Assembly: GCA_019188255.1 (NCBI GenBank)
Contig: JAETXT010000011.1
Coordinates: forward strand, 2,914,001-2,978,000
Origin: Verticillium longisporum
Lineage: Eukaryota; Ascomycota; Sordariomycetes; Glomerellales; Plectosphaerellaceae
DNA length: 64,000 bases
Direction of reading: 5' to 3'
Shown here: positions 1 to 12,268 of the stretch, in pieces
Layout: each line of letters opens with the position of its first letter
Position numbering within the stretch: position 1 is the first letter of the stretch
Notes under the pieces: generated by a model
Seen by the model: only the letters and a program-made list of their open reading frames with translations
The model's database searches: none
Told to the model about the DNA's origin: nothing
Translations under genes and position numbers: made by a program

Positions 1-422
1 GGCATTGGCATGTTCGACCTAGGTACGCAGGTATCCAATTCAACTTCAGGGACCACCAAGAAAGACATCAGCATCGCCCAGCCGGCCCCATGGCTTATCC
101 GCCCCATACCCTTCCCTAGCGTTCCTACGTCGTCTCCCCCATCCTCGTCACACCTTCAGCTCTCCATTGCATAACAGTTCCCACCCCCATCGTGTGCGGG
201 CGCTAGGATGGCCCAGAACTAATCCCTTTCTGTAAATACTTTTGCCTGCTTCTTCTTCAGCCAACTGGGACCCGACCGACCTTGGCTTTGACTGGCTTTG
301 CCTGGCCCTGCAGCAAACCTTCCTCCTCCTCCTCCGATTCGGACCTAATGCTCTGCCCCTCGCCGCAAACCCTCCATCGCTGTTGCAGTTTCCAGTGAGC
401 ACATCGTCCCGTGGATGTCGCC
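1..422. other. Upstream region of the SulP gene
   Basis: There is no convincing gene here. The stretch is pyrimidine-rich, with TCC/CTC clusters around 255-340, as is usual for leaders of fungal genes. Open frames overlapping it on both strands lack similarity to anything I recognise. It probably holds the promoter and 5' leader of the transporter that starts near 411-423. Confidence 0.5.
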
Positions 423-3400
423 ATGTCGTCACCCAATTATGGCTTCTCGCCATGGCGGAGGAGAGCTTCGTCACTGAGCACCCAGACCCAACCTACCGAC
501 GACGCGCAGCCCACGCCCATCAACCGCCCGAACCGCAACTCCCTTCCCCCAAACTCGGACTCTCTGAGGCAGCTGTCCTCGTCCACGGGCCAGAGAGAGC
601 CCATACGGTCCTTCATACACGGCTCAGTTCGAGACGACGTTGGTAAGTCGCTGCCGCCAGTTGCTCTACCCCACAGTCGCAGGAAACGTATACTAAGACG
701 CACGCCCACCTCCCTACAGCACCCGTCGACAGCGCCGAATACCTCCGTCACGTCCGCGAGGACACGGCAGAGCTAGCCTCCTACCTGCTCTCTGACAAGA
801 AAAGCAACCAGAGCCCCGCCTTCCTCTCGAGACGCCGCTCCCAGCAGTCCCAGGCGCAGTCCCTCCTGCCGAGCGAGGACGACGATGCCGACTACGGCTC
901 CGAAACGATACACGAAGTCTCGGAGCCTCCTTCGCCTCACAACGAGATACAGCCCGACGACGAGTTGCCCGACGAGGGGCCCTCCATCCTAACGAGCTTG
1001 CTGCGCAAATCTCCACCACAGTCCAGAGGGGCGTCTTCTCCGTCGCCTGAGCCGCGTGTCCCCGAGATCGAGACCCCGGCGCTCGAGCAGAAGAGGTCGA
1101 GGTCGTCAGAGCGTCAACGACGGCAGAGAGGCAGCATGGGAGGAGAAGAGGCAGAGTCTACGGAGCGGACGCCCCTGCTGGGAAGGGTGTCCTCTGACGG
1201 ACACGGCACCAATGGCCGCACTACGGACGATGTCGAGGGGCAGAAGCCACGGCCGCGAAGACAGTGGCTCAATGGACTGAAGACTGCGGGTCACAATGTC
1301 GAAGCCAGCCTGGCGCGGACTGCCAAGGCTGCGACGAGTCCGCAAATCTGGAACCGCAAGTCGCTGTGGGCGAACGTGGTGGTTGCGCCCGTCTCCTGCC
1401 TGCCTGCCGTCATCGTGGGGCTGCTGCTCAATGTCCTCGATGCTCTGTCCTATGGTAAGACTGCTCGACAAAATTCTGCAGTAAGTAGCATGCTAACCAC
1501 TCTACCAGGCATGATTCTCTTCCCCCTCGGCAAGCCCATTTTTGCCGGTCTTGGCTCGGCTGGCATTTCTATCTTCTACGTGAGCACCATCGTCTCACAG
1601 CTCACCTTCTCGGCCGGCAGTGGATTCAGGGGTGCTGTTGGCTCCGAACTCGTGAGTATTTCCTTTTCCTCTCCAGCACACATGCTCTGACACACCTCAG
1701 ATCGAAGTCGTTCCATTTTTCCATAACATGGCTCAAACTATTACCGACATCGTTGGTGAAGAAAACCCTGACGCTGTCATCGCTACGACAATTACCGCAT
1801 ACGCTATAAGTTCCATGGTCACTGGACTTGTCTTTTACCTCATGGGCAAATTCAATTTCGGCTACATGGTCGGCTTCATCCCTCGACACATCCTGATCGG
1901 CTGCATTGGCGGTGTCGGATGGTTTCTCGTTGCTACTGGCTTTGAGGTCTCCGCCCGCATGAGTGGCAGCCTCGAATACGACTTGGAAACACTGCGAAAG
2001 CTCTTCCAGCACGACACAGTACTACTTTGGGTTATTCCTCTCATACTGGCAATTGTGCTATTCTACGGTCAGGCAAAAGTTGCGTCCAAGTACTTTCTGC
2101 CCTTGTACATCACGGCTATTCCCATCATCTTTTACTTCTTCGTCACAGTCATTGACACTCTCGATGTCGACCCTCTTCGCGACAACGGCTGGATCTTTGA
2201 AGGGCCGCCAGCCGACGAACCATGGTGGTATTTCTGGACACTCTACAGTACGTTCCCAAGAAGACGCTGTCGATGACTTGGCTAACACTATTTACAGAGT
2301 TCCACCTCGTCCGGTGGGAAGCCATCCTTGACACAATTCCAGCCATGTTGGCGCTGACTTTCTTCGGCATCCTTCATGTTCCCATCAACGTCCCTGCTCT
2401 TGCTTTACAGACGGGCGAGGACCATGCTGATCTCGACCGGGAGCTCAAACTTCATGGATACTCCAACTTTCTGTCCGGCTGTTTCGGTAGTATCCAGAAC
2501 TATCTGGTCTACGCAAACACTGTCTTCTTCATGCGGTCTGGAGGCGATAGCCGACTTGCTGGTGTCATGCTGGCAGCCTTGACGTTTTGCGTGCTGATGG
2601 TCGGGCCGATGATCATTGGCTTTATCCCGGTAATGATGGTCGGCACCCTCATCTTTGATCTCGGATTCGAGCTGCTTCTGGAGGCCGTGTGGCTGCCAAG
2701 GAAGAAACTGAAGCTGGCAGAATACCTGACCGTGAGTGCAGCCAACGTACGTGGACTGGTCGCAGGCTAACAGTTCCAGGTGATCGTAATCGTTCTCATC
2801 ATGGGCATTTACGACTTTGTCATTGGAATTGGTGTTGGTATCCTCCTAGCCTTCATCTCGCTGATCTTCCAGACATCGCGCGTGCCGGCGGTTCGTGCCA
2901 GCTACAACGGCGACATCGTAGGGTCTACAGTGCGCCGTAACCCCGGTCAGCATCGATACCTACAGCAGGTGCGCCGTCAAATCTACATTGTCAAGTTGAC
3001 GGGTTTCCTCTTCTTTGGCACCATTGTAAGCGTCGAGGAGAAGATCCGAGCTCTGATTGAGGACGATGCTTTTTCAGAGAGTCCTATCAAGTTCCTCATC
3101 TTGGACTTGTACCACGTCAGCGGGCTGGATTACTCGGCTGGAGAGGCGTTCAACACTATCAGCCGTCTGCTCGATAACAAGGGTGTTGTGCTGGTGATCA
3201 GCGGTGTCGACGCAGAGACCGAGCTGGGACGCAACCTACGAGCCGTTGGTCTCGGCTCAGAGTCGGTGGAGGTAACCATGCTTCCGGACCTCAACTCTGC
3301 GCTTGAGAGCTGCGAGAACGAACTCTTGAAGACCCTCTACGCAAACCAAGAAGAGCTGCATGCCGCCACGCGCAATACCCCTACGGCGAGCCTCGACGTC

Positions 3401-3979
3401 CCGGTCAAGGCAGACGTGAGCTCCCCGCTGGATGGCGTCTCCATCCCGCCCCGGCGGTCCCACCTACGCACCGCCGCCTAGAACGCCCTCACCAACACGG
3501 AATCACAGCAAACGACGCGATGGCAGAGCTTTAAGGAGCCGCTGCGTCTCATGCTCCAGATCTTCCAGGGCTTGACCGAGAAGAACGAGGACTTTTGGTT
3601 CCGCGCCGTCCCCTACTTTGTGCGGCGCGAGTTCGTCGCCGGCTCGACCCTCTACCGGCGCGGCGAGACGGCGAGCGGCTTCTATCTCGTCGAGCAGGGC
3701 ATCCTGCGCGCCGAGTACGACCTGCCCCAGGGCTGGCTGACGGAGAGCATCGTGGCGGGCACGACGTGCGGCGAGCTGCCGTTCTTCTCCGAGACGGAGC
3801 GCACGGCGAACGTCCTCGTGGAGCGGGACTGCGTCGCCTGGCTGATGGACACCGAGGGTTGGGAGAGGCTGCAGAAGGAGGAGCCGGACGTCGCGAGGGA
3901 GCTGTTGCGCATCTCGCTGAAGCTGACGAGCGAGCGGCTGAGCTCTATTACGTCGTATATACTGACCATGGCGGGCTGA
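423..3979 (+). CDS. SulP-family membrane transporter with STAS and cyclic-nucleotide-binding domains
   Basis: This is a SulP/SLC26-type polytopic transporter of the fungal group that includes yeast Ygr125w/Vsb1, which is linked to vacuolar basic amino-acid storage. Exons by splice sites and frame are 423-642, 720-1454, 1509-1651, 1701-2247, 2298-2731, 2780-3415 and 3482-3979 (1,070 aa). The N-terminus is Ser/Pro-rich and probably cytosolic. The membrane core runs from about residue 300 to 720 (for example [20 protein letters not shown]). A STAS domain follows ([20 protein letters not shown]), then a cNMP-binding domain ([36 protein letters not shown]). A TAG at 3479-3481 is in frame between STAS and cNMP. 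The model above treats 3416-3481 (GTGAGC...CTAG, 66 nt) as an intron, but it has no clear branch point. Read through unspliced, the protein ends at 926 aa. An upstream in-frame ATG lies at 411. The substrate is not shown by the sequence. Confidence 0.88.
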
Positions 3980-4502
3980 GCCGTGCCGCCTCGGTGAAAC
4001 GGATAAGAGGGAGGGGAGATCCCAGAAACCATGTTTGTATGGTGTTGTATTGGATGGAGCGGGACACCGATGTGCTTGGAGGTCATTTGCCATCTTCATC
4101 AGCGTTTTTGTTGAGATAGTTAAGAGAGCACAGAGAGGGCTTTATACCCAGTTTGACTAAGATTAGAATCGGTTCACGTCTGAAAAGCTCGAGTCGTTTG
4201 TGTGACATTTCATGGTCGTGCGTTTCGATTTGTCTGTACTACGTGCCATAACAAGTTGTGAAAAAGAGAAAAAGTCGTCTAACGCCGTCGCTGCCCCCAA
4301 GTTCATATCCCGACCTCCCCATTCATGTCCGTCCGACGATCCCATCGCCGAGCAATCATTCATATAATTGACCCATCCTAGCGCTCCCTCCCTCTTATCT
4401 TGTCTGTCCAACTGTCGAGCAATCTTCGAGCGTAGCCACCATCGCAGCTCTATCGTGCGTTTCCAACATGCCACCAGTCTAACTCCTCTATGACTCTTGA
4501 AT
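3980..4502. other. Convergent 3' region, SulP and F-box genes
   Basis: This region lies between two converging genes. It is more AT-rich than its flanks, particularly around 4140-4290, and has no credible open frame. It most likely contains the two 3' UTRs. Confidence 0.5.
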
Positions 4503-5944
4503 CTAGACTCTAGTGTCCGTCCTGTTGTCTACCTCCATGTCTACCACCTGATGGGTCGCGCTGTGCAAATTGTCCTTGAATATCCCGTCGTGCTCCAGCT
4601 TTGGCCACTCTTCATGTGACGCTTCCGGCTTCTCGTCCGGCTTTTCGTCATCGTCGAGGCTTTCCTGGCTCTTCTCAGACCCCTGCTCCTCCTTCTCGGA
4701 CTGCTCCTCGCCCTCATCATCGCTCACGTCAAACTCACCAATCACGTCCAGCTTCAGCCGCGGGTGCTTGAGACACGCCGCCTTTACCTCGGGAGGCACT
4801 GTGCCCTCCCCGACGACGATCCTCTCGAGCTTGGCGGCGTGGAGGTCAAGGTGCTCAATCATGTGCGCTTGCAACTCGGTAACTTCCTCGTCGCGGCTCA
4901 GCTCGCCAAAGCACTCGAGCGTCTCGAGCGAGGGCGGAAGGCTGACAGGCTGCTGCCTAAGCTTTCTGGAGGTCTTGCCGAAGAGCTGGTAGTCCCAATT
5001 CATGCGCAGCGTGGTCAGCTTCTCAAACTCGCGCAAGGCGAGCGGCTTGTGACCGGCCAGGGAGGGAAATCGATGGTGACGGTCTCCAGAGAGGCGGCGG
5101 CTGAATCGATGGCGACCATGTAGTCGCGAAACATGTCGGAGCTCTCCTCAAGTTCGGGCTGAGGGTCCTCGAGCTGGGTCATGACAAACTCTTGCAGGGC
5201 CTCGGGGAAGACAAGAAGGTCGGACAGGGCGTCATCGTTGATGTCGCACTCGACAAGGTGCAGCTTCTTGAGGGCCGTGGCGTGGGGCTGCTCCATGAGG
5301 TCGAAGCCGCGGTAATCGAGGCGCGCGCGGCGGAGGGTCAGTGACTCGAGCGTGGGGTGGGCAAAGATGTGGATGTTCTCGCGGAGGTCCCAGTAGCCAT
5401 CCTCGGGGCACTGGTAGAAGAGGGAGGCAGACTTGAGGCAAGCCAGATCAAAGGGGCCATTGAACAGCTGGCCGATGCCGTGGAGGAGGGACACGGGAAC
5501 GGAGATGTCGAGCGTCTCGAGATTGGACATGGCGGCAATGGCGCGAGGCAAGCTATCAAAGCGAAGAGCAGCATCTTGGGGACGGTAACCGTGAACAGGG
5601 GCATGAGCGTCGATCGTCAGAGCTGTGAGCTCGTGTGAGGGGTAGGCTAGCTTGACGTGCTGTATGGCGGAGCCACGGCGTGGGCGACGGCTGAGGGACT
5701 CGCTGAAGAGCAGGTGCAGCTCGGGATTGAGAAAAAGAACCGTTTTGTACAGCACAGCATCAGCGAGGGCGTGATACCGCTTGTTGAGTCGCGAGACGGC
5801 ACAGAGATCACGCTTCGACTGTTGAGCGACAGCTTCGAAGAGGCGGAGAAGAACGCTGTCAGGGATGGCGGCAAGCAAGTCCGGGTGGACCACCTTCTCG
5901 GCCCCGTTCCGATCTCGCGTCAGGGTGGAAGAGCAAGCCATCAT
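4503..5944 (-). pseudogene. F-box/LRR-like protein, interrupted by one frameshift
   Basis: The protein starts at the ATG ending at 5944. It has an F-box-like N-terminus at residues 20-60 (PDSVLLRLFEAVAQ; LCAVSRLNKRYHALADAVLY). Leucine-rich-repeat-like segments follow (NLETLDISVPVSLLHGIGQL; ATALKKLHLVECDINDDALS). F-box proteins of this kind act as substrate adaptors of SCF ubiquitin ligases, but the substrate is unknown. The first frame stops at about residue 309. The same LRR text resumes in another frame (LALREFEKLTTLRMNWDYQL) and ends in an acidic, Lys-rich tail at 4503. The switch lies near 5060-5075 and needs one added base (total 480 aa). No GT-AG intron fits. It is either a sequencing deletion in a CCTCCCT run or a real loss-of-function allele. 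The F-box call rests on pattern only. Confidence 0.65.
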
Positions 5945-6793
5945 AAAATGTCGATGTGTCTGGCGATGAAATATTGAAGAGAAGTTGGTTGGATGACAGC
6001 AAGGTACGGCGCGTAGCCTCGGCTGATGGTATGCAAGAGTTATAAGGCAATGAGCGCTAATGTACTACCAGATCGTCAGCATCGCAGTGAAGCGAGGCCG
6101 ACGTGCTTTCAGGTATTCATAATCGGAAGTATGTGATACTTGGCGGGTAGGGTGGCAGGACTGCCAAGCAAACTTTTGAGGAGAGGCGATAGAAAAGGGA
6201 GATGATGATGGAGGTGCAGTTGATATGGTGTCCTCAAATGGATTAAGGTATGGCGGGAGGGCGATCAGATGTTGTCAGGCTGCCCGCACACGCACACGGG
6301 GTTGGTTTCGAGGTGAGCTTGAGCTGGAAGCAGGAAAGGGAAGGAACCAGGGAGCAGCGGCCCCAGACCGGAAAAGTGGGGGTGTGGCGACCACCTAGAC
6401 ATGGAAATGGCAGTAGCAACCCAGGCCGTTCATCCACTGTTTCACCCATTGGCGGCCCTTTCTCTGAGGTGTCTCCTTGTACATCTTGTAGGTACCTTGC
6501 CTCACTGCGACTGCCTCGCCGGATGACTGATTTTGCACTTGCCACTGTTTCCATCAGATCAATATCGGGTTTCGTCCAGAACACGAGACGCCTTTTTACC
6601 CTGTCCTCTGTACTCGCTGCCTTAATCGCGCATTAAGCTGCCGTGCAAGTGTTGCCGAAGAGGCTCTATCAGCGAAAAACCTCTTCGCCCAAGGTTCAGA
6701 CCATCTTGCTGAGTGAGACTAGGCACCTGGCCGGGCATCTTTCACTCAACAACTTAAAGTACGCACCACGGAGTTCATTCGCACCATCTCTGT
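5945..6793. promoter_or_regulatory. Shared divergent promoter region, F-box / STK19-like genes
   Basis: The 849 bp between two outward-facing genes must carry both promoters. I see no open frame worth calling and no clear TATA box close to either start. Short open frames near 6250-6640 on both strands look random. Confidence 0.45.
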
Positions 6794-7969
6794 ATGACTG
6801 CCAACCGCCAGTCCCGCCTTGCAGGCGGGCGAATTACCAAACCCTCGCCATCATCCTCGTCATCCTCTCTGCCTTCCTCCAAGAAAACGCCAGCCCGAAG
6901 CCCTCAGCCAAAAAAGCCTCCACCATCCGATTATGAAGAGGACTATTTTCAAGACCACCTCGATGACCAGGGGCTCGTCCTAGCCCTCGCCACAGACCTT
7001 ACACTCCGAGACGTGCCGCAGGCGATGGCCCGCGCCCGAAGCACCATGTTCGGCCCTGTCCCCGGCATGGGCAGCAAGCGCATGGCCAAGACGGTCAACT
7101 TCCATGCTGGCCTACCTGGCTTCGTCAGTGCCGGTCACGTTCATGCTGTTCTCGGTGGCAGTCCGACGTCCGTGGAGCGTGAGGTCGCTACGCTCGAGGG
7201 CCGCGGCGTCTTGAGACGGTTGAGGGTTCGTGGGAGGGGCGAAGTTCTGATTCGGCAGGATGAGTACGAGGGGCTGGTCAGGCGTAGCTCCAGGCTGGAC
7301 GAGGACACGAAGGGGCTCTATCTCAAATTCCTCGGAGAGAACCCTCGCGCGGGCATCATGAGCGTAGACACGTGCGACGAGAAGCAAGGGGATGCGTTGG
7401 TCAGAGCTGGCTTCCTCACAGGAGGCACGACAACAAGAGACGAAAACGCTTCTCTTGGGGGTTTCTATGGTCGACCAGAAGACAAGACGTCTCTCGCGAG
7501 CATCGCCGCCGCGTCACGCGCTGCCAGCGGCAGCATCGGGGCAGTCGGCGGCATCGGGGCGCTGCAGAATGCAGGCGGCAGCAGCGGGGCATCGCGACTC
7601 GGCCGGGGAGGAATCAGTCCAGAGCCCGAGTATCGCATTGCCGCGCCGGGTCACGGTAGCTATCTCAAGCTGGTCTCCGCGGCGGTAGAGCATCTCATGT
7701 CACTGCTTAGTCGGTCCAAGTATGGTGAAATGCCGGAATACCTGTTGCGAGAGCGTTGGGACGGCGGTATCGCGAGCGACGATGCCCGCAAGATGAGGCG
7801 CGCCCGTGGTGAGTTCACTGGCGTGCTGCCGTGGCAGACGAAGAAGTGGCGCGAGTTCTACGGCCTCGAATTCGGTTGGGTCCTTGCCGAGGCCATGGGC
7901 ACAGGACGTCTCGAGGTCTTCGAGACCGGGAGTGTCGGTCGCGGAGTGCGCAAATTGCGTGACGACTAG
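6794..7969 (+). CDS. STK19-family protein (tandem winged-helix)
   Basis: A single-exon frame of 391 aa with a low-complexity Ser/Pro/Lys N-terminus (residues 1-45). It is followed by a fold resembling the fungal 'serine-threonine protein kinase 19' family: SDYEEDYFQDHLDDQGLV, then SMFGPVPGMG-type text, a winged-helix-like stretch (GSPTSVEREVATLEGRGVLR), a Gly/Ala/Ser-rich insert at residues 235-285, and a C-terminal domain (FTGVLPWQTKKWREFYGLEF). No kinase motifs (glycine loop, HRD, DFG) are present. That agrees with current understanding that STK19 proteins are DNA-binding winged-helix factors connected to transcription-coupled repair rather than kinases. It shares a divergent promoter with the F-box gene. 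The family call is from remembered sequence pattern. Confidence 0.7.
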   Translation: MTANRQSRLAGGRITKPSPSSSSSSLPSSKKTPARSPQPKKPPPSDYEEDYFQDHLDDQGLVLALATDLTLRDVPQAMARARSTMFGPVPGMGSKRMAKTVNFHAGLPGFVSAGHVHAVLGGSPTSVEREVATLEGRGVLRRLRVRGRGEVLIRQDEYEGLVRRSSRLDEDTKGLYLKFLGENPRAGIMSVDTCDEKQGDALVRAGFLTGGTTTRDENASLGGFYGRPEDKTSLASIAAASRAASGSIGAVGGIGALQNAGGSSGASRLGRGGISPEPEYRIAAPGHGSYLKLVSAAVEHLMSLLSRSKYGEMPEYLLRERWDGGIASDDARKMRRARGEFTGVLPWQTKKWREFYGLEFGWVLAEAMGTGRLEVFETGSVGRGVRKLRDD

Positions 7970-8455
7970 ACAAGGTGACGCCTGCTTTGGAGAACATATC
8001 TGATGTCCTATATTATACCCCAGAAGTTGCAAGCTTGACTTGCATCGAATAAATTCCGATTTTTTCGTCTAGTTTGCCCCTTGCCCCTGCATTCGGTCCG
8101 CTGTGAGGATTTGACAAGGCTGAATAGTCGATACCACCTTGCCGGGTGGATGAGTCGTACCAAAGTCTAAGTGAAAGCTTCAAGCTGTGACTCCTATCTG
8201 CCGTGTTGCCCCAGCTCGGTGGCTCTTTTGACGACACTCGAGGTGAGGCACATAGTCACTTCAGGCCGACTTGTGCCATGTAGCTATCGGGGGGGAGAAT
8301 GTCATAACACGACTCAAGATACGGCATACTGCATCTGCAGTCAAGACCTGCCCGGAGCTGCTCAATTCCAAGGTTGCGTGGAGCCCAATCCGTACAATCG
8401 CAAGCTCATACGACTTGGCAAGCCCGAAGCCGTGCGACCGGAAATCTGGGGCTTG

Positions 8456-8485
8456 TATATGTATATGTATATATATATATATATA
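8456..8485. repeat. TA-rich microsatellite
   Basis: TATATG units grade into a pure TA run. It is a simple repeat in intergenic DNA. Confidence 0.9.
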
Positions 8486-10431
8486 ATTATCAAGAGCTCT
8501 GACTGATCTGACTTCTACAGTAGGAGATGTTGCATTTGACCTGTCATGGGAGCCCGGAGCTGCTGGGCGAGGTATTTGTCGTGCAAGTTCATAGTTATGG
8601 TCGATTCTCTAATAGTTGCGACAACAGAACTTCTCAAATTCAAGCATCCACCTCAGTGATTCTTCGCCGGATTGCTAAGGACAACCTGTACGGATGCTTG
8701 CTGGAGCTGTTGAATTGAAGAACGAATTGACATTGAGCCACATGTATGCTCTCGCCGGCCCCCTCATAGGGCAAAGGGCGAAGCATCCCAGTCAGTAGCT
8801 TCAAAATGTCTCGGGAGACTACACTGAGGTTGGCGTGGACAGCCGTATTTTCGCCTTCGCCGTCTTCCGCCGCGCGCCCCGAACAATGAACGCGTGGTGT
8901 GGTAGCTTTATCCGCGAACGGCATCATTGGGCAGGGGCCAGGCTGGGGCTGGGTGCCGACTTATTCAGTAGTGAGATGGCGAACAAAGGAAAAAATATCA
9001 AGCCAGTACTTTTGTGAATCCGTTTTGGGCCTTAGAACAGTCCACAGCCAAATACGTGGGACTTTTTTTTTCTTGTCTATTCATCTGATTCAATCAATGG
9101 GGATGTTGTTGCTCTTCCTCGTCAATCGGTGCACAGCCCTCAACTGTAAGAAGTGACCCCTCACTGCAATCCAGATCCTCGAGCCGACCTCGGCACTTGC
9201 GATCTGTCTACGTTCGATCTAGGGCCGTGGATCGTGCCACCGACCACGAAGTGCTCCACCCGGCGGCGGAAGGCCAACAGCGACCAGGTCTGCAGCTGAA
9301 GTTGCGGCGACCCCCTTTCGATCCACTGTTCTCGTGAGGGAAGCGGTTTAGGAATAGGGTGACTGACGAAGCCGACGGCCTGTCAATACAGAAACGCGGC
9401 CGCGTGAGACGCGCCAGTGTCACATTCGGGTTTGTAGTTCTGCAGGCCATGTGCTTGTCATTATCTTGCGAGAGCTCATGGGTACAGCAGTCGACATCCT
9501 CGTTAGTCGTCTCATGCAACTGTCACAGTCGAGTTGCGCCCTAGGCCAAGAAACTTATCACATCAGGCCCTGGTCGATAGGCGCACGGGGCACGCCGTTG
9601 GCTGGAGGTGGCGGTGATGTGATGGGCGGAGGGAGATTGCGGTTCTCAGCACCCGGATGCCGATAGCCTGGAACTCACTTCCATTCGGCGAGTGTACTGG
9701 GCACATCGCACACTTCGTCAATGATCGAGGCCATGTTGTCCAATAGTTTGGGGGTTGGGTGCAGGCGTGGGCGCGGGCTTCTAAATGGGCCGCATGGTCA
9801 TCCTTTGAAGGCCCGTTACTCGTGAATCTGACGACTGTCTGTGTGGCCGAAGGAGACGAGGATCCGACTTGACGGGATGACAAGAGGAACTGTGCCCACT
9901 GCAGTGATCAACGCCCACTAGCAATGTCGGGTAGTTCTGGGATGACACCTGCCGACACCAGGGTTGCATCGCACCTTGCATGCGCCTGCATTGGACTGAT
10001 CTCGTGTGCGTCTTGCATGCCATTCTTGTGGCGCCACTCTGTTGAAGCGAAGGAGGGACCAAGGCAGATCAGCTCCTCGTTCTTCAACGTTTGACAGCTT
10101 GTGTGGCAACCTTGAAAACATGTTCTTCTTCGACTCAGGTGTTGGGCAGGCAGTGCGTGCCACACGTGTCTGATTCCAGCAGCAGAAGAGCAGGGGAAGA
10201 GACTTTGTGTCGGCGGGCGAGAGCCAGGCTCTGTGCCAGCCAGCATTAGATCCTCGGAGTTTACTCCCGCGGCGCGCTGGTGCAATACCTCGCCGGGTTA
10301 TGCAAGCCCGCATGGCGATCTTGAACCGTGTTTGGAGCTCTTTGTTACCTTTTGGGTTTGTAGCGCGCTTTATGGGTGGAGAGACTTGTGCATCTCATTA
10401 AACGCAGACGACGGTCTGGACGGAAGGACGG

Positions 10432-10438
10432 TATAAAG
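10432..10438 (+). promoter_or_regulatory. TATA-box candidate without a nearby ORF
   Basis: The text TATAAAG is preceded by G and followed by a G-run. It lies about 1.87 kb before the kinesin start codon. If functional, it would give either a very long leader or an independent non-coding transcript. Confidence 0.3.
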
Positions 10439-10832
10439 GGGGGAAGAGCCGGTACTTTTGGGGTTGGATCGTGCCCTCAGCTGTGGCACTTGTCCCGAAG
10501 AAGATGCTACTAGGCTGCCACACCTTTGCGCGAACCCTGTCCATGTAGCACGATAGCCAGGGGCGATTACCTGGAGACTTGGGTCATCAAATTGAGGTGG
10601 TGAAAGCTAAGCACTGTTTGGGCCATCGAGGGGTGGGCAGAGATTTCCAGGATGCCATGCCGGGGTTGTCCTTCGTCGTGAGTCGTGAAGCGGACGCGTC
10701 TTGGGCCGGGGAAAGGCTAGGGGGCGAGAGAAGTCGTCAGGGGTTGGATGGACGGAAGGATGCGAAAGTCGAGGGTCTTTGGTTGATGGGTCGGGACGAG
10801 ACAAGCATACGAGTGAGTGGCCGAGCAGTTGG

Positions 10833-10898
10833 CAGGGACACCAGGGACACCAGGGACCCCAAGGGGGGGAGAAGGGGGGGAGAAGGGGGAAGGGGAGG
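10833..10898 (+). repeat. CAGGGACAC tandem repeat followed by G-run array
   Basis: Three near-perfect 9-bp CAGGGACAC units are followed by G-runs of at least four to seven separated by AGAA/AA. Four or more such runs within about 40 nt can form a G-quadruplex on the plus strand. Confidence 0.75.
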
Positions 10899-12247
10899 GC
10901 GAGACCTGGTTGATCGTTAGATGTGTATGATCGAGAGATGTGATTCCTCCCTCCTCCCTCCTCACTCGTCCTGCCTACATCGTCGTCGTTGCCGTCAACG
11001 CATCGTCTTGTCGTCGAGTCGTTGCTTGCCACGACCATCCGTTCCTTTCGCTGTGTGCCTACGAACCAGCCATCAACCAGTCAACAAACTATCGAGTATC
11101 GTCTTCGTCTTCAACGAACCATTTCCTCTATTCCAAACAGCCAGCCGAACGCAAATTAATCGACAAGGTCTCGCCGTCGTCCGTCGACTGTCCTCGCAGG
11201 CGATCAGTGCACTAATCGTGTGAGGGGGGGAAAGCGCAAATCCCGAATCGACCTCAATCGAACCAACCCGACCCGTCTCGCCTGCCCATTCATCAAGATC
11301 GGAAGTCAGGCCCAGCCAGCTCTGTCCCGCTCGAGCCTAGAGCCCAAGGATCGGACGAAAACGACAGGAAAGCACACCCAAGCCGCAACGTCTAGTGTGC
11401 ACAAACTCCCGCTTTTTGGGCAGGCACCACCACTCTTGTTACCACGGCGGGATCTCCTTCCTTCGGTTTGCGCTACCACCTGGCGCCTTCCTCTATTCGG
11501 TCCAGACGAAAGCAGGAGGCACAAGACAAGAGCAGCCGCAACCCCGTGTACCTCTGGCCTCGTTATTGACGTCGGCACGCTTCTACTCCCGTTCTTCTTG
11601 ACAGAAAGAACATTTGCGACCTCATCTCACCTTGACACCGCCCACCGTCCTCGATTTGCCCCGTCTGCAGCCAGTCCCTGTCTCGACAAAGCCATTCATT
11701 CGTCCGCCCATCCCCAAGCTCCAACCACCTCGTCGTACCTCTTCCTTTTGCCGAAACCCACTCAGCAACGTCGCCCACCTTTAACCCCCGACATCCGCTT
11801 AGCAGAAGAAAGCGTATTGTCGAGACCTCACACACACACATCCTCTCTCTCGCTCTCTGCTCTCTACGCATAGCCAAGACTACTCCTGCCGACCGTTGCC
11901 TCGAATCAAGAGAGCATTCGGGCGCCTCCAACACGTCACCAAGGGCGATTGCTTGCTGTCTTGCATCGCAAGAGGCGAGTCAGTCCTACCTCACCGCAGC
12001 TGGCCTGGCAGTCTGGATCTCTGCCACCACCTCCCTCCCCGCCTACCATCTGATCCACAATCAGACGTTTGAAAGACATCATATCACCAGGCCCCCGCCC
12101 GTGAGTCTCGCCCACCCGCCTCTGCCACTTGAGCGGGCAGCCGGGGCGCTCTTCGATCTGTTCCTCTGCGACTCTTCATGGCCCTCCACTCGAACCTCGT
12201 CTGGTAACGATTGTCACGAACAGCCTCATTGCACCCTGCGGTCAGGC

Positions 12248-12268
12248 ATGAGCACTGGGAATACCTGA
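12248..12268 (+). CDS. Six-codon upstream ORF before the kinesin start
   Basis: The frame reads ATG AGC ACT GGG AAT ACC TGA. It ends 36 nt before the proposed kinesin ATG at 12305 and is in the same frame. It may reduce translation of the main ORF. There is no evidence of use beyond position. Confidence 0.3.
   Translation: MSTGNT

Noticed and set aside
11220..11873. 217-codon open frame in the kinesin leader
   Set aside because: It begins at GTG, is low-complexity, and lies in a pyrimidine-rich leader. It has no family features.
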